A stretch of DNA of 64,000 nt from CAVUNY01 sp963843535 (lineage in GTDB: Bacteria > Chloroflexota > Anaerolineae > Anaerolineales > Anaerolineaceae). Under the pieces are notes generated by a model. That model was not told where the DNA came from and made no database searches. It saw only the letters and a program-made list of their open reading frames with translations. Location: NCBI GenBank assembly GCA_963843535.1, contig CAWJKU010000004.1:1322676-1386675 (forward strand), read 5' to 3'. The translations under genes were made by a program, and so were the position numbers. Of the stretch, positions 1 through 8,409 are shown piece after piece. Position 1 is the stretch's first letter; each line of letters opens with the position of its first letter.

Positions 1-1527
1 AAAATATTCTTTGACCAGATCCGAGATATCAGCCGAGGTGTGCTGTTTGAGAAGGGAAAAGAAGTCCTGGCTGGTCGCGATCTGGTTTTGTTCCCGCGCT
101 GCGTAATCTCTTAGAAAATCGAAGAAAATTTGATCTCCTATACGGGCACGGACCGCATGCAGGAAGCGCGCTCCCCGCAGATACACCCCATCCCGGTATG
201 GGTATGAACCGGTATAGTCGTAAATGCGCAGGTTCACCCATCCCTTCGGTTCGAAAAAATCGACCCGATAAGACCACCACCAATCTTCATAACCGGGATG
301 CACCTTGCTGTAAAACAAGAGTTCGCTGTATGTCGCCAGGGCTTCATCCAGCCAGGGCTCCAGAGCTTCATCGTTCGCCACACGCGCATACCACCATTGG
401 TGAGCAGTTTCATGCACCCCGATCATGGTCAGGTAACCCTTCGGGGTACCGTCGAAGGTGTTGTAAAACCCTTTGCTTAAAAAATACAATCCATCAAATT
501 CCATTCCATCCTGGAAATCGACTTCAACCACTGAAAGGCTGTCATGAGGGTATGCGCCAAAATATTGGCTGTAAATTTCTAAGGCCTGGATGGCGTCGTT
601 GAGCGCCGTTAAACCAGCATTGGCGTCAAATGGAAATACATAGCTGGTTACCGTGACCAGCCCGACTACCCTGGCGTACACAATATACATATCGCTGACG
701 GAAAATGTAAAATTTCGCGCATTGCGGTGAGTGTATGTGTAGCGCCCATCGACCATTTTGGCTTGCGAAGCTGCCGCGATGGTCAGATTCGCCGCCTGAG
801 ACCCGAGTGTCAAATCCACTTGAAAATCGGCCATCTCGTACACCTGGTGTTCGCCGTAATACCATGGGTTGTGCATCGCCCACCCGTGGTCTTTACTATA
901 TGGCGGGATATAGGGATACCAATCCACCAGGTTCATCTGCCGAGCCGAGTAGCCGTAAATTCCAGAGTTGATGCTCCCGGTCGGTCGGGGTAAAAATGGC
1001 AGACTCAAATCGTAGGTGATGGATAATTGTACCGATTGATCTATTTCGAGTGCGGCAGGTAAGGTAAATTTCAGCTGGTTATTTTCCAGGGAAAAAGTGT
1101 TGATAACTGTTTCTCCGGCTTTGAACTGATTCAATCGGAATCCTCCCGGATAACGGTTGGGTTCTACTGCCAGCACCATATCAGTTAAGACCTGCCCCGT
1201 GCGGTTAGAATAATCGATGGTTTCATGAACGGACAAAAAATGCCGGCTGTAGTCCAGATCAACCTCTATTTTGTATTGAGTTCGCACCGGCTCGGGCGCC
1301 GCGGTTGCGGTGGGGATAACAGGCACAAGAGATGGGGTCAAAGAGGCTTGAGGCGCGAATGTCGGATCAGGTAATACTGCTGTAGTTGTTGAGGGAAGGG
1401 CTGTCTCTTTCGCGGTCGTGAATGAAGGCGATGAACCGCAGCTGGAAAGAGTCAGCAGAATGACGGTGGATACTACAAGATAAAAAAAGGTCGTTAAAAT
1501 CGAAAATAGCCGCCAGCGAAAATTCAT
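1..1527 (-). CDS. M1-family zinc metallopeptidase lipoprotein (C-terminus cut by window edge)
   Basis: This reading frame runs open from ATG at 1527 to the window edge (509 codons), so its C-terminus is missing. The N-terminus is a lipoprotein signal ending in LTLSSCGSS, followed by a Thr/Pro-rich linker of about 50 residues, so the protein is probably membrane-anchored outside the cytoplasm. The gluzincin zinc motif HETAHQWW is clear, and WLDEALATYSE about 20 residues later supplies the third zinc ligand, as in M1 aminopeptidases. The beta-rich N-terminal domain before it also fits M1. It probably cleaves peptides from exogenous protein. No partner gene is visible on this side of the edge. 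Confidence 0.85.
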   Translation of the reverse strand, partial: MNFRWRLFSILTTFFYLVVSTVILLTLSSCGSSPSFTTAKETALPSTTTAVLPDPTFAPQASLTPSLVPVIPTATAAPEPVRTQYKIEVDLDYSRHFLSVHETIDYSNRTGQVLTDMVLAVEPNRYPGGFRLNQFKAGETVINTFSLENNQLKFTLPAALEIDQSVQLSITYDLSLPFLPRPTGSINSGIYGYSARQMNLVDWYPYIPPYSKDHGWAMHNPWYYGEHQVYEMADFQVDLTLGSQAANLTIAAASQAKMVDGRYTYTHRNARNFTFSVSDMYIVYARVVGLVTVTSYVFPFDANAGLTALNDAIQALEIYSQYFGAYPHDSLSVVEVDFQDGMEFDGLYFLSKGFYNTFDGTPKGYLTMIGVHETAHQWWYARVANDEALEPWLDEALATYSELLFYSKVHPGYEDWWWSYRVDFFEPKGWVNLRIYDYTGSYPYRDGVYLRGARFLHAVRARIGDQIFFDFLRDYAAREQNQIATSQDFFSLLKQHTSADISDLVKEYF

Positions 1528-1650
1528 GGGCCTGAGTTTACCACCGGAAATCTATTTCTGGTGAATTATTTTGTTGCGGTGAAGATCATCATCATCGGGG
1601 TTGAATCTGGTGCTTCCAGGCCAGATTCAACCCCTTTCTTTTTGCTGTTT

Positions 1651-1893
1651 AGGGGCTGTCCAAAAAGAACGATTTATCCACGACCCATCCCCTGACCCCC
1701 TTCCCAGCTGCCCTTCGGCAGCGCGCAGCGCGAAGGCGGGACGCTCTTCAGCGCGCCCGCAGGGGCGGGGGAAAAATTCAGAGGTTTGGGGAGTTTCGGC
1801 CGCAGAATGCGGCCGAAACTCCCCATTTCCTCTTTCTCCCGCCCCCTCGAGGGGGCGGGTCGGGGTGGGGGTGGACTTTTCAGACAACACCCT
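1651..1893. repeat. MITE-like repeat, copy 1
   Basis: The ends are imperfect inverted repeats (AGGGGCTGTCCAAAAAG at the left, GACTTTTCAGACAACACCCT at the right). In the middle is a perfect hairpin, GGGGAGTTTCGGCCGC with its complement and a 5-nt loop, preceded by ATTCAGAGGTTT. A second copy lies at 19667-19889 with the same order of parts. No transposase is encoded, so it could only move with help from elsewhere. Confidence 0.75.
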
Positions 1894-2100
1894 GGCACCA
1901 ATTCGCCGAACACGAAGTGCACCCTCGGGTGGGCGCGCTCACCCCACCCCTGCGGGTGCACCACGCTCTTCAGCGCATCCGAAGGGATGAGGGTGTTCGG
2001 GTGTACCTCGCTCTGCGTACCCTTCGGTATGTGTATGCCGCAAGGGTATCCTTTAGGATCGCGTGTATGGTCCGCGCAGCGCGACCAGCTTATCAATTTG
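1894..2100. repeat. GC-rich intergenic repeat (family B), copy 1
   Basis: The segment is made of short inverted pieces around TGCGGGTGCACC, GGTGTACCTCGC and CCCTTCGG. Positions 1989-2030 are identical over 42 nt to the reverse complement of 24510-24551, and a related stretch lies at 47820-47852. It abuts the 3' end of the S9 peptidase gene and contains no credible gene. Confidence 0.7.
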
Positions 2101-2103
2101 CTA

Positions 2104-4116
2104 CTACTTTTTTAAAAATCGATCAAACCAGCGCAGGATATGGTTCAGGCGCGCGATCCTGCGGTCGGTGCGCCCAGTGCGTGAAAGCCCGTGGAATTCA
2201 TCCGGGAAGCGCACCATTTCTGTCTCTACCCCCAGCTTTTTCAAAGCCACAAACACCTGCTCACCTTGTTCGATCGGGCAGCGCAGGTCAAACTCGTTGT
2301 GGATGACCATGGTGGGCGTCGTAGCATTGCCGATATAGGCGATAGGAGAATGCTTCCAGAAATTATCCAGATCTTCAAAGGGAGGTAAGCCGCCGATTTC
2401 CATCTGGAAAGTCCAGTTGAAGTCGCTGGACCCCCACATGCTGACGAAGTTGCTTACGCAGCGTCCTGCTACTGCGGCGTGGAACCGGTGGGTGTGGCCG
2501 ATAATCCACACCGTCATATAACCACCGTAGCTTCCACCGGTTACCCCCATGCGTCTTTTGTCAATGTACGGCTCCTTTCCCACCACGTCCGCCCATGCCA
2601 TCAGGTCCGCGTGATCCGCGTTTCCCCAATCCCGCCAGATAGCTTTGGTATGGGCCTCGCCGTAACCGCGCCCGCCTCTGGGATTGGTAAAATATACGAC
2701 ATATCCCTGGGCTGCCAGATAATAGAACTCATGCATGAAGAAATTGCCGTACTGCACGCGCGGGCCGCCGTGAATTTCCAGGATCGAAGGATATTTTTTC
2801 TCCGGTGAGAAATCAGGCGGCGTCATGATCCAACCCTGCAGGTTGGTACCGTCTGGTCCTTTATACCACACCTCTTTTACCTGGCTGAGTTGAATCTGAT
2901 CCAGCAGATCCTTGTTCACGCTGGTCAGCTGGCGCGATTGGCGAGATGCCAGATCGAGAATCATCACCTGGCAAGGATCATCCATCCGTCCCCAGAAATA
3001 GGCCAGGGAGGTCTGCTTTTTATCCAGGGTGAAGCTGCCGACCACGCCGCCTTCACCCAGGATCGTTTCCGGCTGGCTGCCGGTCAGGTCTATTTTCATT
3101 AAAATGGAGCTTCCATGGATAGATACCTGATAATAGATCCCCAGGCTGTCATGTGACCAGGTCGCTGGCATCATTTCCGGCTCGCCCATATCGTTGATTG
3201 TCCAGGGTGATACGTGCAGGTCGTATGGCTCGGTCAGATTGCGTGCTGGTCCAGAGCCATCTGCCGGAACGATCCATAGGCTGTTATTTTTATAATCCAG
3301 GTCTTCGCCCTCCGATCCATAATAGGCAATCCAGCGCCCGTCGGGCGAGAAGCTGGGTTGGCCTTTGGGTCCGAGAGGGGTGGGTATCAGGCGCAGTTCA
3401 CCGCCTTTGGCAGGGATCACAAAAAGGTCATCCGCGTTAGGCCGTAGATCGGGATCAATCGAACGATTGGAAATGAGAGCGATCCATTTTCCGTCTGGCG
3501 ACCACGCTGGCGCGAGTTCGTCGTATACCGGGTGATCGGTTAGCTGGCGAGCTTTTCCCGTGGCTGCGTCCACCGTCCAGAGGTGCCAGCGTTCTTTTGG
3601 CAAATACCCAAAACCATCCAGTTTGTAAAATAAGCGGTCATACTGCCGGTCTACAACGCCGAGTTTTTTCTTTTGCTCATCCTTTTCACGTTCAAGCACC
3701 ACGGCATCGGTTTTTTGCACGGTGCACAGGATGGATTTTCCGTTAGGCGCCCATGAAAATGAGCCGATACTGCCTGGGATGCTGGATAACGGGCGAGCTT
3801 CGCCTCCGCTAATAGAGATCAGAAAAAGCTGGGGCGGTTTTTCTTTGTCTGCTCGGTTCGAAAGAAACGCGATTTGATCGCCAGTTGGAGACCAGCGCGG
3901 TTGGACATCGGTCTGGTCTCCAAAGGTGAATTGGTGGGGCGTTCCCAGGGAAACTGGCACGACCCACAGGTTGGCGTATTTCTTTTCCGTTTTCTGATCC
4001 ACTTTATGCTGCGCATAGGCAACAATTTTCCCGTCTGGTGAAAGTCTCGGTGTAGAGATCTGTTCAAAGCGGTACAGGTCTTGTGCTTCAATAGATCGTT
4101 TCTTATTTGAGGTCAT
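2104..4116 (-). CDS. S9 family peptidase (prolyl oligopeptidase/acylaminoacyl peptidase type)
   Basis: A serine peptidase of 670 aa, probably cytoplasmic, that trims peptides or acylated peptides. The first 400 or so residues form a beta-propeller with WD40-like PD40 repeats (SPDGKIVAY, WSPTGDQIAF, WSPDGKWIAL, FSPDGRWIAY). The C-terminal alpha/beta-hydrolase domain has the nucleophile elbow GGSYGG near residue 530, then NEFDLRCP with the likely Asp and DEFHGLS with the His. I chose ATG at 4116 because AAGGAGCG sits just upstream. A longer open frame to 4251 only reads through a palindromic repeat. No signal peptide is seen. Confidence 0.93.
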   Translation of the reverse strand: MTSNKKRSIEAQDLYRFEQISTPRLSPDGKIVAYAQHKVDQKTEKKYANLWVVPVSLGTPHQFTFGDQTDVQPRWSPTGDQIAFLSNRADKEKPPQLFLISISGGEARPLSSIPGSIGSFSWAPNGKSILCTVQKTDAVVLEREKDEQKKKLGVVDRQYDRLFYKLDGFGYLPKERWHLWTVDAATGKARQLTDHPVYDELAPAWSPDGKWIALISNRSIDPDLRPNADDLFVIPAKGGELRLIPTPLGPKGQPSFSPDGRWIAYYGSEGEDLDYKNNSLWIVPADGSGPARNLTEPYDLHVSPWTINDMGEPEMMPATWSHDSLGIYYQVSIHGSSILMKIDLTGSQPETILGEGGVVGSFTLDKKQTSLAYFWGRMDDPCQVMILDLASRQSRQLTSVNKDLLDQIQLSQVKEVWYKGPDGTNLQGWIMTPPDFSPEKKYPSILEIHGGPRVQYGNFFMHEFYYLAAQGYVVYFTNPRGGRGYGEAHTKAIWRDWGNADHADLMAWADVVGKEPYIDKRRMGVTGGSYGGYMTVWIIGHTHRFHAAVAGRCVSNFVSMWGSSDFNWTFQMEIGGLPPFEDLDNFWKHSPIAYIGNATTPTMVIHNEFDLRCPIEQGEQVFVALKKLGVETEMVRFPDEFHGLSRTGRTDRRIARLNHILRWFDRFLKK

Positions 4117-4141
4117 AATTCGCTCCTTATATGATGAATCG

Positions 4142-4241
4142 GTCATTGCGAGGCCCGTTCTCTGGGCCGAAGCAATCTTTTTTGTCACGAGATTGCTTCG
4201 CTCGCCCCTACGGGCGCACCAAGGGTGCCGCTCGCAATGAC
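4142..4241. repeat. REP-like palindromic repeat with GTCATTGCGAG ends
   Basis: A 100-bp element starts with GTCATTGCGAG and ends with its exact complement CTCGCAATGAC. Inside is a second pair, GCAATCT and AGATTGC. It lies directly upstream of the S9 peptidase start. The following 4242-4335 is also GC-rich and partly palindromic. Palindromes with this end sequence are common between genes in many bacteria. Confidence 0.75.
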
Positions 4242-4381
4242 GGTTTCTCATTCGCCGAAGGCGCGCTCACCTGCACTTGCGTCAGGTGCAAGTGTCGCGT
4301 GCGTGGTCCGCGACAGCGCGGCCGGCTTTTGTGATCGTTCTGATCATAATTATAGATCAAGTGCACCCCAAGGATAGGGTA

Positions 4382-4387
4382 TATAAT
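4382..4387 (+). promoter_or_regulatory. Possible -10 element upstream of the phosphopantetheinyl transferase gene
   Basis: TATAAT lies 31 nt before the ATG at 4419, with GGAAAAGGGA as a plausible ribosome site between. I see no good -35 hexamer, so this is suggestive only. Confidence 0.4.
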
Positions 4388-4418
4388 TTTTAACCGGAAA
4401 AGGGACTATCAAAATTCT

Positions 4419-5186
4419 ATGAGCCAGCCGTTAGAGCCCGGTTACCAGACCTGGAATACATCCAAATTTACGTCAGATATCCTTCCTGACCAGATCCATT
4501 TATGGCGCATCCGCTTGGATGGGGCGGGGAATAGGGATGAAGAGCTGACCGAAGTCTTGTCTGCTGAAGAACATGAACGCGCGTTAAGGTTTCATTTTGA
4601 CCAGCACCGCAACCGGTTCATCCGCACTCATGGGATTCTTCGATTAATTTTTTCCAAATATACCGGTATCGATGCCGGTAAACTGACATTCGGAGCGGGA
4701 TCACAAGGGAAACCTTTTTTAGAGTCTGCCCATAACCGTGATATCCGTTTCAATCTCAGCCATTCCGGAGATCTTATGATCCTGGGAATTGCCATTAGTC
4801 GTGAGTTGGGTGTCGATGTAGAGGTAATAAATGAAAAAGTGGAGTGGCAGCAAATTGCCGCCAGTTATTTCAATGCCTATGAAATGGAAAAGATCAGCCG
4901 CCTGACCGGCAGGTCCGAACAGCTGCGCGCATTCTACCGCGTGTGGACGATGAAGGAGGCTTATCTCAAAGCGCTGGGAGACGGTCTGGCAGGAGGTCTA
5001 GATAAAGCTGTCGTTAACCTGGAGCCAAATAACCAGGACATATTCCTGTCGCTTCCAGGTGGTGAACATGAAAAACGCCGGTGGCAGGTGATTACATTTT
5101 ATCCTGCCGCCGGTGCATGTGGGGCTGTCGTGACTTTTAGGGATCAGACACCCATTAAGCTCATCCAGTATGATTGGAAAGGTTGA
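4419..5186 (+). CDS. 4'-phosphopantetheinyl transferase, Sfp type
   Basis: The 255-aa enzyme would move the 4'-phosphopantetheine arm of CoA onto a serine of carrier proteins (ACP, or PCP of peptide or polyketide synthases). The family signature is complete: FNLSHSGD, then GVDVEVI with the metal-binding acids, then WTMKEAYLKALGDGL with the W-x-x-K-E-A-x-x-K pattern. Length suits the Sfp/Gsp group better than AcpS. It is a single-gene plus-strand unit that converges on the SlyD-like gene with 18 bases between stops. No synthase or carrier gene is nearby, so the acceptor is unknown. Confidence 0.9.
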   Translation: MSQPLEPGYQTWNTSKFTSDILPDQIHLWRIRLDGAGNRDEELTEVLSAEEHERALRFHFDQHRNRFIRTHGILRLIFSKYTGIDAGKLTFGAGSQGKPFLESAHNRDIRFNLSHSGDLMILGIAISRELGVDVEVINEKVEWQQIAASYFNAYEMEKISRLTGRSEQLRAFYRVWTMKEAYLKALGDGLAGGLDKAVVNLEPNNQDIFLSLPGGEHEKRRWQVITFYPAAGACGAVVTFRDQTPIKLIQYDWKG

Positions 5187-5204
5187 TATTTTCTGGAAAT
5201 TGGA

Positions 5205-5765
5205 TTATTTCTCATCCTCGTCATCGAATGATTCGTCTTCGTCATCGAAATCTTCTTCATCAAAATCGTCGCCGTGGACATGACCGTGGGTTATTTCTTC
5301 TTCCGTCGCTTCCCGCAGACCTACAACGGTCACCCGGAAGAATAATTCCTTGCCTGCCAGCGGGTGATTGAGATCCAGTTTCACAGTTTTTGGGGTCACA
5401 CTGACGACAATCGCGTTCAAGAGCTCGTTGTCCTGGTTTTGAAGCTGGAGCTCAAGACCTGGTTTTAGCTCAAAGTCTTTTGGAAATTCACTGCGCGGAA
5501 CATCAATCAGCGCATTTGGATCCATCTCTCCATAACCGTCCTTGGGTAGTACGGTAACTTCGCGGCTTTCGCCAACTTGCATCCCAACCAATTCTTTTTC
5601 CAGACCTGGGATAATATTTTGGTAACCCTGGAGATATTCCAAAGGATCATTTTCTTCCGAGGCGTCGACGATGTTGCCGTCCACGGTCAGGGTGTATTCG
5701 ATGCTGACGACCACGTCGTCTGCTACGGCATTAGGTTTTTGCAGATCGCTCACTTTTTGCTCCAT
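5205..5765 (-). CDS. slyD: FKBP-type peptidyl-prolyl cis-trans isomerase, SlyD-like
   Basis: A folding helper of 186 aa that isomerises X-Pro bonds. The FKBP half begins near residue 18 (VVVSIEYTLTVDG) and continues through LEYLQGYQNIIPGLEKEL and GESREVTV. The inserted flap (IF) domain follows at about 75-130, and then the FKBP fold closes with LNHPLAGKELFFRVTVV, the usual SlyD pattern. The tail is very acidic with a short HGHVHGD stretch, which in SlyD binds metal ions, although this tail has fewer His and no Cys. TATAAT at 5817-5812 on the minus strand may be its -10. Confidence 0.9.
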   Translation of the reverse strand: MEQKVSDLQKPNAVADDVVVSIEYTLTVDGNIVDASEENDPLEYLQGYQNIIPGLEKELVGMQVGESREVTVLPKDGYGEMDPNALIDVPRSEFPKDFELKPGLELQLQNQDNELLNAIVVSVTPKTVKLDLNHPLAGKELFFRVTVVGLREATEEEITHGHVHGDDFDEEDFDDEDESFDDEDEK

Positions 5766-5852
5766 AAAATAGGCCTGCGATTCAATTCCAAAAATGGAAA
5801 ATTAACGATTAATTATATCACCAAACACCTGATATTTGACCAAAATCAACCG

Positions 5853-6935
5853 TTATTGATGGATGACGTGGACGGCGCTGGTTTTAAATGAGCATTGAAT
5901 CTCCTGCCCGATTGCTAACTGCATCTCGTTCGCAGACGAGCGTGTCACCAACGCAGTAATATGAATCGCGCCATCCAGGATGACCCGCACCAGCGGACCC
6001 TGAGGTACTAACATGGTAATTTTACTCGTCAAGCTGTTGCGCGCACTCGTTTTCCGGATATCCTCAGGCAAACATAAGGTGATATCTTCCGGTCGCAAGC
6101 ATAGGAAGACCTGCGTCCCGGCTTTAGCCGGGGAAATAGCCTGAAAAACCGTTTGCCCGCATTCCACATCGACTATGCCGTCATTCTGGCGAGTGATTTT
6201 TCCGGGAATTATCGTCTCGATCCCGGTAAAACGGGCGACTTCAGGATCTACCGGGGCGGAGAAGATCTCGCGCACTGTCCCAATCTGGCGCAAACTACCT
6301 TGCATAATGATCGCGACCCTGTCCGCAATAGCCAGGGCTTCGTCCAGGTCATGGGTGATAAACAGGGTGGTGATTTTGGTCTCTGTGAGACGGGCTTTTA
6401 AATCGGCCAGAAGTTGATGGCGGGTGGGCGCATCCAGGGCGCTGAAAGGCTCATCCAGCAGCAACAGATCCGGTTGGAGAACGAAGGCGCGCGCCAGGCT
6501 GACCCTTTGGGCTTCGCCCCCAGACAATTTGTGCGCAGATCGATTCTTTAAATTGGATATTGAAAATTTCTCCAGCCAATATTGGACCCGGGAGCTAATT
6601 TCTCTGGAATTGACCCGCCGAAATTTTAACCCGGAAGCAATATTTTCAAACACGCTGGAGTGCATGAGCAGAGGATCTTGCATGACCAATGCCAGCCGCC
6701 GGCGAAATGAAAGATCGTGGTATGGCAGAACGCGGCGACCTTCGAACTGGATTTCACCGCGCTTTACGGGGATAAGTCCGCTGATCGCCATCATCAGGGT
6801 CGATTTGCCAGCACCATTCGGTCCGATGATTGCCAGGATTTCCCCCTGGTAAATCTCAAGCTCGGTCAGCTCCAATATCTGAAGCTTATCCCGCTCGATT
6901 TGGATGTTCTTTAAGGAAAGCAGGGCATTGGTCAT
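5853..6935 (-). CDS. ABC transporter ATP-binding protein, tungstate/molybdate type
   Basis: This 360-aa ATPase would drive oxyanion import with the permease just upstream. It has Walker A GPNGAGKST, the signature LSGGEAQRVSLARAF, Walker B LLLLDEPFSALD and the switch His in FITHDLDEA. The last 120 residues look like the regulatory TOBE/MOP domain of ModC-like proteins (VFLCLRPEDITL, LVPQGPLVRVILDG). The permease is closest to TupB, so tungstate is the likely ion, though molybdate or sulfate cannot be excluded by eye. The start is 7 bases after the permease stop. Confidence 0.85.
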   Translation of the reverse strand: MTNALLSLKNIQIERDKLQILELTELEIYQGEILAIIGPNGAGKSTLMMAISGLIPVKRGEIQFEGRRVLPYHDLSFRRRLALVMQDPLLMHSSVFENIASGLKFRRVNSREISSRVQYWLEKFSISNLKNRSAHKLSGGEAQRVSLARAFVLQPDLLLLDEPFSALDAPTRHQLLADLKARLTETKITTLFITHDLDEALAIADRVAIIMQGSLRQIGTVREIFSAPVDPEVARFTGIETIIPGKITRQNDGIVDVECGQTVFQAISPAKAGTQVFLCLRPEDITLCLPEDIRKTSARNSLTSKITMLVPQGPLVRVILDGAIHITALVTRSSANEMQLAIGQEIQCSFKTSAVHVIHQ

Positions 6936-6942
6936 GGGCGTT

Positions 6943-7641
6943 TCACGCTCTCGAACCGCGCTGCTGGATCCAGGTCAACGTCAGGTTTATCAGGAAGGTC
7001 AGCCCTAAAAGTATCACTCCCAGGGCAATCGCCAGGGCGAAATTACCGCGTCCTGTCTCATAAACGATGGCCGTGGTTAGTACGCGCGTCGAATGGCGCA
7101 GATTTCCCCCAACCATCATGGAGGCGCCTACTTCGGAAATGACGCTGCCAAACCCGGCCATTAGTGCGGCTAAAAGCGGCAGTCTCGCCTCCATCCACAA
7201 CATCCAGACCATTTGCGTCCAGGATGCCCCCAAACCTCTCAGCTGCTGGCGTAATCGCGGATCCAGTTGCTGCAAGGCAGCCGCCGTCAGGCCGCTGACC
7301 ACGGGTGCTGCCAGAACGACCTGAGCGATCACAATTGCGATAGGTGTATAAATCCATTGAAAATCACCAAAAGGACCGCTGCGCCATAGAAATATGGATA
7401 CGATCAACCCCACCACCACCGGGGGTAAGCCCATCCCCGTATTAACCACGCTGAGCAAAAAATTCCTGCCTGGAAAATGGTACAAGGCTAACAGCGTGCC
7501 AAATGGAATACCAATCACCAGGCTGATGATTGTGGCAATCCCTGAAAGCTGTAGAGATAGTAGTGTGATTTCTACAATCTCAGGATCAAGATTAAACAAA
7601 AGCTCGATTGCCTGTCGAATGCCCTGCCAGAGGAGATCCAT
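6943..7641 (-). CDS. ABC transporter permease, tungstate (TupB) type
   Basis: The 232-aa membrane protein has about five or six hydrophobic helices. TupB-like features are MGLPPVVVGL after the second helix, the ATPase-contacting EAA region (LGASWTQMVWMLWMEARLPLLAALMAGFG) and SEVGASMMVGGN. I chose ATG at 7641. The longer frame to 7677 uses TTG and reads into the upstream terminator stem. A binding protein (TupA) is not encoded on either side, so it must lie elsewhere or be missing. Confidence 0.85.
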   Translation of the reverse strand: MDLLWQGIRQAIELLFNLDPEIVEITLLSLQLSGIATIISLVIGIPFGTLLALYHFPGRNFLLSVVNTGMGLPPVVVGLIVSIFLWRSGPFGDFQWIYTPIAIVIAQVVLAAPVVSGLTAAALQQLDPRLRQQLRGLGASWTQMVWMLWMEARLPLLAALMAGFGSVISEVGASMMVGGNLRHSTRVLTTAIVYETGRGNFALAIALGVILLGLTFLINLTLTWIQQRGSRA

Positions 7642-7666
7642 GACGTGAATTTTACTAGAAAAAATG

Positions 7667-7694
7667 GATCTCCCCAACGAAGGTTGGGGAGATC
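7667..7694 (-). terminator. Rho-independent terminator of the FtsZ-like cluster
   Basis: On the minus strand GATCTCCCCAAC and its exact complement form a 12-bp stem with a 4-nt loop, followed by CATTTTTT. It lies after the last gene of the cluster (ends 7726) and before the permease start. Confidence 0.8.
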
Positions 7695-7725
7695 AGTGGA
7701 GAGAGGTGGACCGATAAGGGCAAAA

Positions 7726-8409
7726 TCACAAATTTGGAATAACCTCACAATGGGTCTCAACATCAGATATGTACAGCTGTTCCCATACTTTCGTCATACT
7801 TAGCATGGATGGGTATGCCAGCAGGTGGTTCGGCAGCAAATTCTTCCAAGGCAGGTTTATCAGACTGGGGTGGTTGGAGGCTTCGAGAGTCTCGCAAATC
7901 TGGTAATAATGGCGTGTCTCTCCACCGAAGGTAATTGCGGATCCGGTTTGAGGAACAAAAGGACGGATATCACTGGCTGTGGAGGGCAGGGTAAACCAGG
8001 AGGTAAAGCCTTCAAATCCAGTGTTATCCACAATGACCATCCCAGATTGGTGGGAAATAAGCCGGTCCAGTTCCTTGATGAACTCGAGCGACACTGTTCG
8101 ATCGGAAGCAACGCTGAATACAGTTCCCAGATTTGGCTTCTTAATACCACTGGCTTCATTCGAAAATAAAGGCTTGAAGAAGACCTGAGGATTGGGCGAA
8201 AATGTCAGGAACATGGCCCAAACGGAGATTAATTTGGGTTGTTCGATAGTCATATCATCCACCCGCACCAGAATCCAGGCAGATTGCCGAGGAGCTGTGG
8301 ATGCAGGGGTGATCGCATTAGCCTGGCTAATCCCGGCAAATCCAAAACCAGCGATCAGCGAGACAATATAAATGACGATGAAAAAGATTAAAGTGATTTT
8401 TTTTGTCAT
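7726..8409 (-). CDS. Secreted or membrane-anchored protein of unknown function
   Basis: The 227-aa product begins with one strong hydrophobic segment (IFFIVIYIVSLIAGFGFAG) ending near SQANA, which could be a cleaved signal peptide or an anchor. The rest is a single globular region. WILVRVDDM followed by ISVWAMFLTF, and later MVIVDNTGFEGF, faintly recall the LytR-CpsA-Psr wall-ligase fold, but the arginine and aspartate pattern of that family is not clear, so I do not assign it. It overlaps the upstream gene by ATGA (8406-8409), which implies translational coupling, and is the last gene of the FtsZ-like cluster. Confidence 0.75.
   Translation of the reverse strand: MTKKITLIFFIVIYIVSLIAGFGFAGISQANAITPASTAPRQSAWILVRVDDMTIEQPKLISVWAMFLTFSPNPQVFFKPLFSNEASGIKKPNLGTVFSVASDRTVSLEFIKELDRLISHQSGMVIVDNTGFEGFTSWFTLPSTASDIRPFVPQTGSAITFGGETRHYYQICETLEASNHPSLINLPWKNLLPNHLLAYPSMLSMTKVWEQLYISDVETHCEVIPNL

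Larger units (their letters stand above)
1528..2103. other. Long intergenic region filled with repeats
   Basis: The 576-base gap between two minus-strand genes holds a 243-bp inverted-end element (1651-1893) followed by a GC-rich repeat (about 1894-2100). Several overlapping frames of 80-140 codons are open here on both strands. They are rich in Pro, Arg and Gly, follow the repeat sequence and resemble no family I know, so I do not call genes. Confidence 0.7.

Noticed and set aside
1601..2096. Overlapping open frames of 87-140 codons on both strands
   Set aside because: They follow the repeat element and the GC-rich repeat, are low-complexity in composition, and have no ribosome site or recognised domain.
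4117..4251. 45-residue N-terminal extension of the S9 peptidase
   Set aside because: It reads through the GTCATTGCGAG palindrome; ATG 4116 has a good ribosome site.
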